64,000 nucleotides of DNA from Mucilaginibacter sp. OK268 (lineage in GTDB: Bacteria > Bacteroidota > Bacteroidia > Sphingobacteriales > Sphingobacteriaceae): contig NZ_FNJV01000008.1 in NCBI RefSeq assembly GCF_900103125.1, positions 248,001-312,000 of the forward strand, written 5' to 3'. A program made the translations under genes and the position numbers. Shown here in pieces: positions 44,191 through 54,492 of this stretch (its first letter is position 1; each line of letters opens with the position of its first letter). The notes beneath the pieces are model-generated. The model made no database searches, was not told the origin of the DNA, and saw nothing but the letters and a program-made list of their open reading frames with translations.

Positions 44191-44595
44191 ATGAAAAGAG
44201 CAGCCGTTTTAAGCATAGCAGCATTTTACCTGTTACTCACCACAGGAATGTTTGTATGCCTGGTACATTGTACCGGTCAAAGCTTAATGGGCAACAAAAT
44301 GGCTATGCAGGCCATGAATCACAAGGCCGCACATCATCATCATAAACACAATTCAAAAAGCGATGATTGCGATTGCTGTAAAAAGCATGGCAATTATGTA
44401 ATTAAAGAAAATATAAAACCGGCTGGTGTTGATGTACAATTACCGTTCTTGGCTATCGTTACCAGGCCATTTCAATCTATTCCGGCTGCTACACATTACC
44501 TCGTTTTAAATACATTTAAGCTAAGTTCAGGTAAGGCCCCACCGGATTTATCGGGCAAAGCAATAGCTATACAACAACGTTCTCTCCAGATCTGA
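44191..44595 (+). CDS. HYC_CC_PP-type small membrane protein, copper locus
   Basis: 134 aa. One N-terminal membrane helix or signal (VLSIAAFYLLLTTGMFVCLV), then HCTGQ, a His/Met/Cys-rich stretch (AAHHHHKHN, DDCDCCKKHG) likely to bind metal, and a C-terminal part without known fold. First gene of an apparent three-gene copper operon with a DUF3347 protein and a multicopper oxidase. Confidence 0.8.
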   Translation: MKRAAVLSIAAFYLLLTTGMFVCLVHCTGQSLMGNKMAMQAMNHKAAHHHHKHNSKSDDCDCCKKHGNYVIKENIKPAGVDVQLPFLAIVTRPFQSIPAATHYLVLNTFKLSSGKAPPDLSGKAIAIQQRSLQI

Positions 44596-44719
44596 TAAGT
44601 AATCCTATTTTAATTTGGGGCGACATTACGCCTTGTCATTTGAATCATATGGTTGTTAACCCGTTAACTACCGATTATAATCATCAAAAAAAATAATTGC
44701 TTTTTAATCTTAAAAAATC

Positions 44720-45235
44720 ATGAGAACGTTAAAATCCATCATAATACTCTTCACCGCACTGATCACTTATTCAACCGTTAAGGCCCAGGATAAAACAGCC
44801 AACACCGCTGTAAACAATGTACTGAGCGCTTATCTGGATGTTAAGAATGCGCTTACTGCCGATAACAACGCGCAAACAAAAGCAAAAGCTAAAGATCTGT
44901 TAACAGCCATTACCGCCGTGCCCATGGATAAGTTAACTGCCGATCAGCATAAATTGTGGATGACCTACGCTGAGAAACTGGAGTTTGATAGCCGCCATAT
45001 CAGCGAAAGCGATGCCATTGATCACCAACGCGAACATTTCACCAGTTTATCCAAAAACATGTACGCCGTAGTTAAAGGCCTTAAACTGAACACCAACACA
45101 GTTTATGAACAATATTGCCCTATGAAAAAGGCCACCTGGTTGAGCGAAACCAACGCCATTAAAAATCCATATTACGGCAAGCAAATGCTAACCTGCGGTA
45201 AAACAACAGAAACACTGGCTCCCGTTGCCAAATAA
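44720..45235 (+). CDS. Exported DUF3347 copper-associated protein
   Basis: 171 aa. Signal peptide (IIILFTALITYSTVKAQ), a helical domain (NNVLSAYLDVKNALTADNNA) and the DUF3347 end motif YEQYCPMKKATWLS...NPYYGKQMLTCG, with Cys/Met in positions suited to copper binding. DUF3347 also occurs fused to CusB-type efflux adaptors. It lies 14 nt upstream of the multicopper oxidase gene. Confidence 0.9.
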   Translation: MRTLKSIIILFTALITYSTVKAQDKTANTAVNNVLSAYLDVKNALTADNNAQTKAKAKDLLTAITAVPMDKLTADQHKLWMTYAEKLEFDSRHISESDAIDHQREHFTSLSKNMYAVVKGLKLNTNTVYEQYCPMKKATWLSETNAIKNPYYGKQMLTCGKTTETLAPVAK

Positions 45236-45249
45236 CAAACAGGCTTTTT

Positions 45250-47580
45250 ATGAAGACTTACCTTTTAATATGGGTAAATCTGTTCCTGGTGGCTACTGCT
45301 TTCGGTCAACATCATACGTCTATGAAAATGGATCAGGGTGCTGGCGGTAAGCGGGAGCCTTTCTACACCAAAATAGGCAACAGGGAGATTTACCATTTAT
45401 ATATAGGCGATACCACGGTAAATTATACCGGTAAAGCCAGGCCCGCAATGGCCATTAACGGATCGATACCGGCGCCTACCCTTACCTTTACCGAGGGTGA
45501 TACCGCTGAAATCTACGTACACAATAACATGATGATGGAAACATCCATCCACTGGCATGGGCTGATATTACCTAACCGGTACGATGGTGTATCTTACCTC
45601 ACCACATCGCCGGTAAAGGCTGGTGAAACACATCTGTATAAATTCCCGCTGGTACAGCATGGCACCTATTGGTACCATTCGCATACTATGACGCAGCAAC
45701 AAAGCGGGATGTATGGCGCTTTTATTATTCATGAAAAGCAACCGTCACCCATTAAGGATTATACCTTACTGCTGAGCGACTGGACAGATGATAACCCCGA
45801 ACAGGTACAGCGCCTGCTGCATAACGCTACCGACTGGTATGCCATACGCAAAGGCAGCACACAAAACTATGCTGAGGCTATTAAAGAAGGGCAATTTAAA
45901 ACCAAGGTAGCTAATGAATGGAAGCGCATGACGGCCATGGATGTGAGCGACGTGTTCTATGATCGTTTTTTCAGCAATGGCAAAGCACAGAACACCGCCC
46001 CGCAGTTTAAAGCAGGCGATCAGGTAAGGCTGCACGTGGTTAATGGTAGTTCATCAACCTATTTCTGGCTTAATTATGCAGGCGGCAAGCTCACCGTAGT
46101 AGCCAATGACGGCGAAGATGTGGAACCAGTAAAGGTTGACAGGCTGATCATCGCTACTGCTGAAACCTATGACGTGGTGGTCACCATTCCTAAAGATGGC
46201 AGCTATGAATTTTTGGCTACGCCAGAGGACCGAACCAAATACACTTCGCTTTGGCTGGGTTCGGGTACGCAGCATAAAGCCACGCATCTGTCGCGCCTGA
46301 AATATTTTGAGGGCATGAAAATGATGAACGGGATGATGGACATGCAAGGCAATATGAAAGAGATGGATGGCATGACCATGACCAACCAGGTGATGGATAT
46401 GAACACGGTGATGTATCCTGAAATAACCGGGGAGGCAGAAAAACCTGCTGATAAAAAAGGTCAGAAAGCCCATAAAATGGGCAGCATGAAGATGAGCGAT
46501 AAAAAGGCTGATGATAAGGATATGAGTAGCATGAATATGGATGGCATGGACATGAGCAGTAATTCCTCCGATATTGTTACGCTGAATTACGGCATGCTGC
46601 GGTCAACCAAAGTGACTACGCTGCCCGAAGGGCCAACCAAGCTACTTCGGTTTGACCTTACCGGTAACATGAATCGTTACGTATGGACGATCAACAATAA
46701 AACGGTATCTGAATCAGACAAGATCCTGATCAAAAAAGGTGAGAATGTGCGCATCATCCTGTACAACAATACCATGATGCGGCACCCCATGCACCTGCAT
46801 GGGCACTACTTCAGGGTATTGAATGGCCAGGGCGATCATTCCCCTTTAAAAAACACATTGGATATTATGCCGATGGAGAGGGATACCATTGAGTTTAGGG
46901 CAAGCGAAAGCGGCGATTGGTTTTTCCATTGTCATATACTTTACCATATGATGAGCGGTATGGGGCGTATCTTCAGTTATGAAAATTCGCCGCCTAACCC
47001 CGAGATCCCGGATCCAGCCGCGGCAATTAAAAAGATCTATGCCGATGACCAGCACTTTTACGCTTCGGCAAGGGTAGGATTGGAAAGCAATGGCAGCGAT
47101 GGTACCGCTGCACTGGCCAATACCCGTTGGAAGTTTTCGACTCTGTGGCATCTTGGTCTGCATGATCATGATGGTTACGAAAGCGAAACCATGTTGGGCC
47201 GATATTTTGGCCGTATGCAATGGCTATACGCTTATGGTGGTTTTGATTACCATTACAAGAAAGAAAATGGCGAACCAGAAAAAAACCTGTTTGGCCAGGT
47301 AAGTAATAAAGACAACCGTAAAACGGTAGTTGCCGGTTTGGCTTATACGCTACCCATGCTGGTTGTGGCCGATGCCCGTATTGATGGCAATGGCAAGCTC
47401 AGGTTTCAGCTAAGCAGGGATGATATACCGCTTACCAGTCGCCTGCGTTTTACCCTTATGGGTAATACGGATAGGGAATACGCGGCCGGATTCAGGTATA
47501 TTTTTACCCGCAATTTTGCGCTGTCCACTCATTATGACAGCGACATGGGCTGGGGCGGAGGTTTAACGCTTACCTATTAA
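45250..47580 (+). CDS. Multicopper oxidase with C-terminal barrel-like extension (CopA-like)
   Basis: 776 aa. Signal peptide, then three cupredoxin domains with the copper ligands SIHWHG (about 103), TYWYHSHT (about 145), HPMHLHG (about 517) and FFHCHILYHMMSGM (about 560; T1 Cys-His-Met). A Met/His-rich insert (MKMMNGMMDMQGNMKEMDGM and later MGSMKMSDKK) lies before domain 3, typical of CopA/CueO copper oxidases. About 170 more residues follow (from ARVGLESNG) with alternating beta strands ending in LTLTY, resembling the CopB outer-membrane domain. Oxidises Cu(I) outside the cytoplasm. The fusion is unusual. Confidence 0.93.
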   Translation: MKTYLLIWVNLFLVATAFGQHHTSMKMDQGAGGKREPFYTKIGNREIYHLYIGDTTVNYTGKARPAMAINGSIPAPTLTFTEGDTAEIYVHNNMMMETSIHWHGLILPNRYDGVSYLTTSPVKAGETHLYKFPLVQHGTYWYHSHTMTQQQSGMYGAFIIHEKQPSPIKDYTLLLSDWTDDNPEQVQRLLHNATDWYAIRKGSTQNYAEAIKEGQFKTKVANEWKRMTAMDVSDVFYDRFFSNGKAQNTAPQFKAGDQVRLHVVNGSSSTYFWLNYAGGKLTVVANDGEDVEPVKVDRLIIATAETYDVVVTIPKDGSYEFLATPEDRTKYTSLWLGSGTQHKATHLSRLKYFEGMKMMNGMMDMQGNMKEMDGMTMTNQVMDMNTVMYPEITGEAEKPADKKGQKAHKMGSMKMSDKKADDKDMSSMNMDGMDMSSNSSDIVTLNYGMLRSTKVTTLPEGPTKLLRFDLTGNMNRYVWTINNKTVSESDKILIKKGENVRIILYNNTMMRHPMHLHGHYFRVLNGQGDHSPLKNTLDIMPMERDTIEFRASESGDWFFHCHILYHMMSGMGRIFSYENSPPNPEIPDPAAAIKKIYADDQHFYASARVGLESNGSDGTAALANTRWKFSTLWHLGLHDHDGYESETMLGRYFGRMQWLYAYGGFDYHYKKENGEPEKNLFGQVSNKDNRKTVVAGLAYTLPMLVVADARIDGNGKLRFQLSRDDIPLTSRLRFTLMGNTDREYAAGFRYIFTRNFALSTHYDSDMGWGGGLTLTY

Positions 47581-47917
47581 GTCGCAAAAAGAGGTTTGTA
47601 TCATCAATCATGATCAACCTCTTTTTCTTTGATCTATCCGGATACTTAATCACAAATTGATGTATAGTTTTGAATTGACTTTATAAACAAAAAGTGGGTT
47701 TACATGGTTTACACTTTTTACGGTTTACACTATTATAATTTACTGACAATCAAATAATTAATTTATTTTATCATCAAAAAGTGGGTTTACAGTGTAAACC
47801 ATAAATTATGTAAATCCAATTTGTATAAATATGATCAGCTTAATTTCAACTCATAGCTGGCACAACACCAAGGGCGGTTAATTTGGTTTATGATACAGTC
47901 TCTTTTTCCGCCCCTGT
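47581..47917. repeat. Intergenic region with repeated GTTTACA blocks
   Basis: CAAAAAGTGGGTTTACA occurs at 47688 and 47775 as a direct repeat, with inverted GGTTTACACTTTTT and TGTAAACC copies between and after. No ORF fits. Lies between convergent genes. Confidence 0.5.
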
Positions 47918-49147
47918 TTATGCTTTCTTCGTCTTAATAAAATCAAGCACCTTTTGAGTTTCCTCGGGGTAAACCGCGATGTGGTGATTTCGCAACAGGT
48001 AAGGCGCGCTGGTTTTACCCTGAGAGCCTCCTCCTACCATAATCACATGCGATGATTGCTGCGGCATATGGCAGTTGATACAATAGTTATTAATTACCGC
48101 ACCTATCTGCGGAGCCATTTTGCAAAAATTGTGCTTGGCCTCGCTATGGCAACTCAGGCACTTCTGGGTAAACATCCCTATACTTTTCTCCTGGTTAACA
48201 TGCGGATCATGACAGGTATTGCAGTCCATTTTACTCATGATAAAGCATTTGCTGGTGGGTAGCAACGCACTCTGATTACCATGCACATCGGGGCTGGGAT
48301 GTTTAGGATCATCAGGCAAAAAGGTCATTTCTTTAAACTTGGATAGAGTATCGCCCATATGAAAAGCATATGACGTACGCTGAAAATCGCCCTTTGTACC
48401 AGAATGGCAAACCGCGCAGGCATCCATCTTTTGCCCCCTTGTTAAAGATGCATAAGTGGTAATATACTTTGGCTTTTTTTCATCCGGATAAGCGGTATGG
48501 TAATTAACGTGATTAGCAGCCGGGCCATGACACCGTTCACAATCAATGCCATATATCAAGGAGGCTTTATCAAACCCTACCTGCATACTCGCCTGAGGCA
48601 GATCGCTGATATAGGAGGTGTGGCACTCCAGGCATTTACGCAAAATCGGCCGCTGAAAATTCACACGGGTCGGATCATACCCCGGGCTATTAGCCCAGCC
48701 ATGTAAAGCCGTGAAGTAGGATACCGGCAATTCAAATAACTGGTTCTCTTTCCAATACAAATAGGTTTGGGCATTTACAAGGCCTACAGTTATCTCAAAC
48801 TTCTCTGCCTCGGTTTGTTTACCGTTCATGTATCCAACCTGGTAAAGGCTATCACCTCGTTTTTCCATGGCTACATGCAGCCCGCTACCATAATCTAAAA
48901 TGTTAAACCCTTTGATAAAACTACCTTTAATATTATCGGCTGAGGAGGGACGTGTCGTTTGAAAATGAGCGGTATGCGCATAGGAATTATAAATATCACT
49001 ATGGCATTTAGCACAACTCTCTGAACCGGCAAATAACTGCCCGCGGGGATCATTCTCCGGAGCACCGGCGTTATAACACTGTGTTAAAATAAAACTTAAG
49101 GGGATAAGGGAAATTAAAACAAAAAAGAAGGTCTTTTTTTTAAGCAT
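47918..49147 (-). CDS. Heptaheme cytochrome c lipoprotein
   Basis: 409 aa. Lipoprotein signal (FFFVLISLIPLSFILTQC). Seven CxxCH haem sites: CAKCH, CLECH, CERCH, CAVCH, CNTCH, CLSCH and CINCH. Additional His residues could be distal ligands. It resembles the multihaem proteins of the cytochrome c554/NrfA-like collection that carry electrons in the periplasm. No other electron-transfer gene is adjacent, so the partner is unknown. Confidence 0.92.
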   Translation of the reverse strand: MLKKKTFFFVLISLIPLSFILTQCYNAGAPENDPRGQLFAGSESCAKCHSDIYNSYAHTAHFQTTRPSSADNIKGSFIKGFNILDYGSGLHVAMEKRGDSLYQVGYMNGKQTEAEKFEITVGLVNAQTYLYWKENQLFELPVSYFTALHGWANSPGYDPTRVNFQRPILRKCLECHTSYISDLPQASMQVGFDKASLIYGIDCERCHGPAANHVNYHTAYPDEKKPKYITTYASLTRGQKMDACAVCHSGTKGDFQRTSYAFHMGDTLSKFKEMTFLPDDPKHPSPDVHGNQSALLPTSKCFIMSKMDCNTCHDPHVNQEKSIGMFTQKCLSCHSEAKHNFCKMAPQIGAVINNYCINCHMPQQSSHVIMVGGGSQGKTSAPYLLRNHHIAVYPEETQKVLDFIKTKKA

Positions 49148-49249
49148 GTCCTTAATTCACAAATTGGATATGGTGGTTTAAATCTGATTTTATCGGCTGG
49201 GGTAAGCTTGTAAAATCAACAACAATTTACTTCAATAATTATATAAAAC

Positions 49250-49292
49250 AAATAAAAAAACAAAGGGCCGCCACATCACGCGGCAGCCCTTC
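49250..49292 (-). terminator. Intrinsic terminator after second SusD gene
   Basis: On the minus strand AAGGGCTGCCGCG pairs with the GGCGGCCCTT arm and is followed by TGTTTTTTTA. Confidence 0.8.
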
Positions 49293-49308
49293 TATATAAG
49301 CGGTTATA

Positions 49309-50814
49309 TTAATTATAGCCTGGGTTTTGTTTTACCTGGCTGCCATTGGTTGTCTCGTTCAATGGGATAGGTAAAATTTCATTCACACCTGCTTTAAAGC
49401 CTTTAAACGATAAAGCAGTAGGTGCTTGTCCCCAGCGTACCAGGTCAAACCAGCGATGACCTTCGGTAGCCAGCTCTAAACGTCTTTCGGTATACACATT
49501 TTGCAGAGTTGCCGCTACAGATGGTAAACCCACACGACTACGCACAGCATCAAGTAAAGTTTGGGCACGCGCAGTGCTGCCACCACCGTTCAAATCGGCT
49601 TCAGCTTCCATCAGGTAAGTATCAGCCAAACGGATCTCGATGTAGTCATTAGGCCAGTTCAGTTCGGTAATACCAGTTGTTACTTTATTGGCGTTTATAG
49701 GCGCGTATTTCTGTATAAAGTAACCAGTATTCTGATAGCTTGGCGCATAGCTTGTTTTAGTAGCTTTGGTTAAGCTATCGATATTTACAATGGTGTAACC
49801 ATAACGCGGATCGCCTTTCATGGCATCAGCTAACTGGGTAGTAACCGGGCTAAAGCCATAGCCACCGCTGTAGTAAATTGGACCGGTATAACTTCTTGGG
49901 CCAATCATTTGTACATACACGTTTGATTTAAACTGATCCCAGTTGCTCCAGGTATAGCTTTGTGTACCAGAGTGTACCAATTCAAAGATAGATTCACTGT
50001 TGAACTTGTTTTTGGTACTGAATATATCACCATAGTTAGGCAGCAGTTTATAGCTGTAATTGGTATTTACATCGTTTAATAAACGTGCGGCATCTGACCA
50101 TTTTTTTTCGTACAGGTAAACTTTACCTAAAAGGGCCTTTGCAGCACCTTGAGATACACGACCATTCTCTGAAGCGATAATAGTTACTGGTAAACCATCA
50201 ATAGCTGCCAACAGATCCTTTTCTATCTGCGCATATACAGCATCGGCAGGTGCCTGAGGTTGTTGATACACGTTGTTGATATTTAAAGTAGTTAGTATTA
50301 ACGGTACGTTTTTAAATAACCTTACCAGGTCAAAGTAATAGTGCGCGCGCAGGAACTGGCCTTCGGCTGTATATCTTTTTAATAGGTCGGCACCTAAACC
50401 CGGCACTTTAGGTAATTGCTCCAATAGCACGTCGGCGCGGTTTACACCCTGAAAATTGATAGCCCAGAATTGGTTTTGAGGGCCAACAGTTGGCGACAGG
50501 GTATAGTTATTAATAGCCTGCCAGGCGGGTACGTCTGATGAGCTACCACCACCTGCGTAACAATCATCCGATGCAGCGTTCAATGCTCCCAGTGGTGATG
50601 AGTAGGTATTATCAATACCGCCTGTTTCGGTAACCAAAGGGTCATAAGCAGCCACTACAGCGGTAAGCGCCTCCGCAGGGTTAGCGTAATAGTTTGACTG
50701 AAGGAACTGTCCTTGTGGCGTTAATTCCAGGAATGATTTTTTACAGGAAGCGAAAGCACCTACACCCAGCAAAATTGCTCCCGTATATATAATATATTTT
50801 GATTTCATGATCAA
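49309..50814 (-). CDS. SusD/RagB-family lipoprotein 2
   Basis: 501 aa. Lipobox GVGAFASC. RYTAEGQFLRAHYYFDLVRL, LLGKVYLYEKKWSDAARLL, IEIRLADTYLMEAEADLNGG and TERRLELATEGHRWFDLVRW are standard SusD segments. The gene follows its SusC partner with a 15-nt gap. Surface glycan- or peptide-binding lipoprotein of unknown specificity. Confidence 0.95.
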   Translation of the reverse strand: MIMKSKYIIYTGAILLGVGAFASCKKSFLELTPQGQFLQSNYYANPAEALTAVVAAYDPLVTETGGIDNTYSSPLGALNAASDDCYAGGGSSSDVPAWQAINNYTLSPTVGPQNQFWAINFQGVNRADVLLEQLPKVPGLGADLLKRYTAEGQFLRAHYYFDLVRLFKNVPLILTTLNINNVYQQPQAPADAVYAQIEKDLLAAIDGLPVTIIASENGRVSQGAAKALLGKVYLYEKKWSDAARLLNDVNTNYSYKLLPNYGDIFSTKNKFNSESIFELVHSGTQSYTWSNWDQFKSNVYVQMIGPRSYTGPIYYSGGYGFSPVTTQLADAMKGDPRYGYTIVNIDSLTKATKTSYAPSYQNTGYFIQKYAPINANKVTTGITELNWPNDYIEIRLADTYLMEAEADLNGGGSTARAQTLLDAVRSRVGLPSVAATLQNVYTERRLELATEGHRWFDLVRWGQAPTALSFKGFKAGVNEILPIPLNETTNGSQVKQNPGYN

Positions 50815-50829
50815 TCTTGTTATTTGTTA

Positions 50830-53800
50830 TTATAAAGTAATGTCTAAACCAGCCATAAATGTGCGGGCCTGAGGGTAAATACCCATATCAATACCACCAC
50901 TTATTTCAGGGTCATAGCCTTTGTAACCGGTGATGGTTACCAGGTTGTTGCTGCTTAAAAATACCCTAACCTTTTTAACATCTGCAGATTTTAACCAGCT
51001 TTGTGGCAGGTTATAACCTAACTGCAAGGTTTTGATACGGAAGTAAGCGCCATTTTGCAGATAAAAGTTTGATGGGTTTTTAAAATTCTGGTTTGGATCA
51101 GCATCAGTTAAACGAGGGTAGTTGCTACTTGCATTTTCTGGCGTCCATGCATTTACAGCCGCTATAGGGTAGTTTGCCGAAGCAATATCTAAACGGCGGT
51201 AAGCCTGGTAAATTTTATTACCCCAAACACCCTGACCAAATATTTTAATGTCAAAGTTTTTGTAGCTGGCGTTAAAGTTTACACCATAAGTAAAGGTAGG
51301 CAGCGGGTTACCCAGGAATTTACGATCTGACGAAGTTATTTTACCATCACCATCTACATCAGCCCATTTAAAATCACCTGGTTTAGCATTAGGCTGTATT
51401 AACTGACCATTTTTGGTATAAGCGTTAATTTCTGCCTGTGAGTGGAATACACCTAACTCCTGGAAGCCATAAAATGCCCCCACCGGCTGCCCAACAGCGG
51501 TACGGCCAATTTCATAAGTTGAGCTTTGTACACTACCTACAGTAAAGTAGTTGATTTGATTGCCCAGGCTGGTTACTTCGTTGTGGTTATAAGATATGTT
51601 ACCACCTACGTTATATTTAAAATCACCTACTTTACCGGTATATCCCAGGCTTAACTCCACACCCTTGTTTTCCATATCACCAACGTTGGCAAATGGCTGA
51701 CCACTAAAACCGGCATAAGTTGGTAACTGCACATTTTGCAGCATACCCTTGGTCAGCTTCCTGTAAACATCAAAGGTTACGCTTAAGTTATTGAACAAGG
51801 TAGCATCGAAACCGAGGTCGGCTGTACGGGTTTCTTCCCATTTCAAATCCGGGTTAGCCGGTGCATTAGGACTGTAACCTACAATCAGGTTATCGTTACC
51901 AAATACATAATTACGACCACTACCAATAGTTGCAGCATAAGCAAAATCGCCAACGGCCATCTCATTACCTACAATACCGTATGAACCACGCAGTTTAATA
52001 AAATCAACAAAGGTATTTTTCGGGAACCAATCTTCGCGGCTGATCACGTAACCAGCTTCGGCTGATGGGAAGGTACCGTAAACATTGTTGCTACCAAACC
52101 TTGATGAACCATCGCGGCGGATGATACCCGTGAACAGGTATTTTTGATCATAATCATAAGTAACCCTACCAAAAAACGAAGCCAGTGTATGTGGTTGAGC
52201 AATAATACCCGTAGCTATCCTGTTAGCTGCTGGTAAAGCGAACCCGGTTGAAGCGTCGGCAAATGAATTTACCGGCTCACCAATGAAAGTACCACCCAGG
52301 CCTGATGACGTGATTTTCTGCGCACTGGTACCCACTAAAGCAGATAAATTGTGCTTACCGAATGAACGGGTATAAGTAGCTGTATTATCCCAGTTCCATG
52401 ACAGGTTTCTGTCGTTTTCCTGATACTGTGAAGTGTTCGAAAGGTTGCTTGTACTTGAGTTTAGATAATAAAGCGGTGTAAAACCATCTTGCCCATAGTA
52501 TGATTGTTTAGCACCTATCTGCGTACGGATCTTTAAACCCTCAATAGGTTCAATCTCGGCAAAAGCATTACCCAAAAGATTGGTAGCGTAACTGTAATTA
52601 CCTACACGGGTTTGAGCATATGCAAAAGGGTTGGTGATCTCCTGCGATACATAGTTGGATATACCATATGGCAATCCCTGTGCATTTCTTACTATGTAAT
52701 TAGCCTGATCTGTATAAACAGATGCGTTTGGTTGGGCACCAATATCACTTACTGTTACCGGGGTAAGTGGATCGAGGTTTAAAGCAGAGCTAAGCGGACC
52801 GCCAAATACACTATTAGTATTACCTACACTTTTATTGCGATTGTAAGAGTATGTAAAGTTTTCACCAATAGTGAACCATTTTTTTACTTTATAAGTAGTA
52901 TTGGTTGTAAAGTTGAATTTCTTGTAATCAGAAATATCAGGCATTACTATACCTTTTTGATCAAGGTAACCAAAAGAAGTATAGTAAGTAACTTTATCAG
53001 TAGCACCGCTGATATTCAGGTTATGATTCTGAATCAAAGCATTGTTACTGAAGATCTCATTTTGCCAGTTGGTACCCGCACCTAATGATCCTGGATTGGT
53101 GAATATAGGAGCTTTGCCATCATTAACCTGTGCTTCATTTCTTAAAGTGGCATACTGTGACGCATTGGCCAGTTTAACCTTACTTACCGGCCCCTGAAAA
53201 CCAACATAGCCGTTATAGCTAATTACAGCATCCCCTTTTTTACCTTTTTTGGTAGTGATGAGGATAACACCATTTGATGAACGTGAACCGTAGATAGCTG
53301 CAGACGCATCTTTCAAAACCTCCGTTGATTCAACATCATTAGGGTTCAATAACGATATGTCATCAACAACAACTCCGTCAACAACATATAACGGCTCGCT
53401 ATTTATTCTTGATGTAACACCCCTTATACGTATTTGCGGAGCAGCGCCAGGCTGTCCGGAGCTTTGTACAACGCTTACCCCACTAACGCGACCTCTTAAA
53501 GCATCATCAATACGAGTTACCTGCTGATCTTGTATATCGGCAGCTTTAACACTGCTGATAGCACCTGTAACGGTAGCTTTCTTTTGTGTACCGTAACCTA
53601 CCACAACAACCTCGTTCAGGTTTTTAACGTTTTCAACCAGGGTTATGGTAATGGTGGTTTGGTTACCAACAGTTATCTCCTGGTTATTATAACCAATATA
53701 GGCTACTACCAATACCGATGACGGACCGGCTACATTCAGTTTAAAATTACCGTTCAGATCTGTTGACACACCATTTGTAGTGCCTTTTTCAAGAATGCTG

Positions 53801-54282
53801 GCTCCAATAATGGGCTCACCACTTTGGTCAACAATTTTACCGGTTATTGGCGTTGTAGCAACATCCGTTTCTGTATTTGCCGGAGTAGTTACAGGAGATG
53901 GGGCTGTTTCATCAACGGCGCCGGCTTTACCCAGGATGATCCTGCCATGCAGTACTTCATAGCTTATGCCTTTACTTTTTAATACTTCGTCAAGCACATT
54001 TTTAAGCGACTCGTTTTCCATGTTAACAGAAACCTTCTGAGTGCCGTTGATAGCTGTGCTGCTGTATATAAACTTAATATCATCATTCTTTTGCAAATGA
54101 GTTAATACATCAACCAGGGTGGTATTATTTAATGATATACTTACCTTTTTATCAAGTATACCCTGGGCACTCAAGGGGTTTGAGTATGCCATACCGGTTA
54201 ACATGGTTGATATCAGAATTTGAATAAATGTTATCCTCATGATTTGATACCAGGGAATGGGTGTTCGTAAACGAAATTTCAT
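50830..54282 (-). CDS. SusC-like TonB-dependent transporter 2 with STN domain
   Basis: 1150 aa. N-terminal signal, STN domain (about 50-118; TTLVDVLTHLQKNDDIKFIY), carboxypeptidase-regulatory-like domain (about 148-225; GKIVDQSGEPIIGASILEKG), plug (VVVGYGTQKKATVTGAISSV) and barrel ending MAGLDITL. The upstream FecR and sigma genes on the same strand form a trans-envelope signalling set with it. Confidence 0.96.
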   Translation of the reverse strand: MKFRLRTPIPWYQIMRITFIQILISTMLTGMAYSNPLSAQGILDKKVSISLNNTTLVDVLTHLQKNDDIKFIYSSTAINGTQKVSVNMENESLKNVLDEVLKSKGISYEVLHGRIILGKAGAVDETAPSPVTTPANTETDVATTPITGKIVDQSGEPIIGASILEKGTTNGVSTDLNGNFKLNVAGPSSVLVVAYIGYNNQEITVGNQTTITITLVENVKNLNEVVVVGYGTQKKATVTGAISSVKAADIQDQQVTRIDDALRGRVSGVSVVQSSGQPGAAPQIRIRGVTSRINSEPLYVVDGVVVDDISLLNPNDVESTEVLKDASAAIYGSRSSNGVILITTKKGKKGDAVISYNGYVGFQGPVSKVKLANASQYATLRNEAQVNDGKAPIFTNPGSLGAGTNWQNEIFSNNALIQNHNLNISGATDKVTYYTSFGYLDQKGIVMPDISDYKKFNFTTNTTYKVKKWFTIGENFTYSYNRNKSVGNTNSVFGGPLSSALNLDPLTPVTVSDIGAQPNASVYTDQANYIVRNAQGLPYGISNYVSQEITNPFAYAQTRVGNYSYATNLLGNAFAEIEPIEGLKIRTQIGAKQSYYGQDGFTPLYYLNSSTSNLSNTSQYQENDRNLSWNWDNTATYTRSFGKHNLSALVGTSAQKITSSGLGGTFIGEPVNSFADASTGFALPAANRIATGIIAQPHTLASFFGRVTYDYDQKYLFTGIIRRDGSSRFGSNNVYGTFPSAEAGYVISREDWFPKNTFVDFIKLRGSYGIVGNEMAVGDFAYAATIGSGRNYVFGNDNLIVGYSPNAPANPDLKWEETRTADLGFDATLFNNLSVTFDVYRKLTKGMLQNVQLPTYAGFSGQPFANVGDMENKGVELSLGYTGKVGDFKYNVGGNISYNHNEVTSLGNQINYFTVGSVQSSTYEIGRTAVGQPVGAFYGFQELGVFHSQAEINAYTKNGQLIQPNAKPGDFKWADVDGDGKITSSDRKFLGNPLPTFTYGVNFNASYKNFDIKIFGQGVWGNKIYQAYRRLDIASANYPIAAVNAWTPENASSNYPRLTDADPNQNFKNPSNFYLQNGAYFRIKTLQLGYNLPQSWLKSADVKKVRVFLSSNNLVTITGYKGYDPEISGGIDMGIYPQARTFMAGLDITL

Positions 54283-54492
54283 ATATTTGTTATGTTTCTT
54301 TTTAAAAATGAGACAATTAACGCCCCGCCACCATTAAAAATGGTGTCAATTGATTTGGGCTAATCTGAACTTAGGAGTGGTCGTAACACTTCTAAGTTTT
54401 TTTATTTATACCAGTTTTCTTACTGGCTTATAACTGATTTTTAGGCTTTTGTTCTCTCTTTCATTCAATCATGGGTTTGGTTAATAGTTGGT

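Noticed and set aside
47688..47802. Direct GTGGGTTTACA repeats considered as replication iterons
   Set aside because: Only two direct copies with mixed orientation blocks and no replication gene; left as an intergenic repeat.
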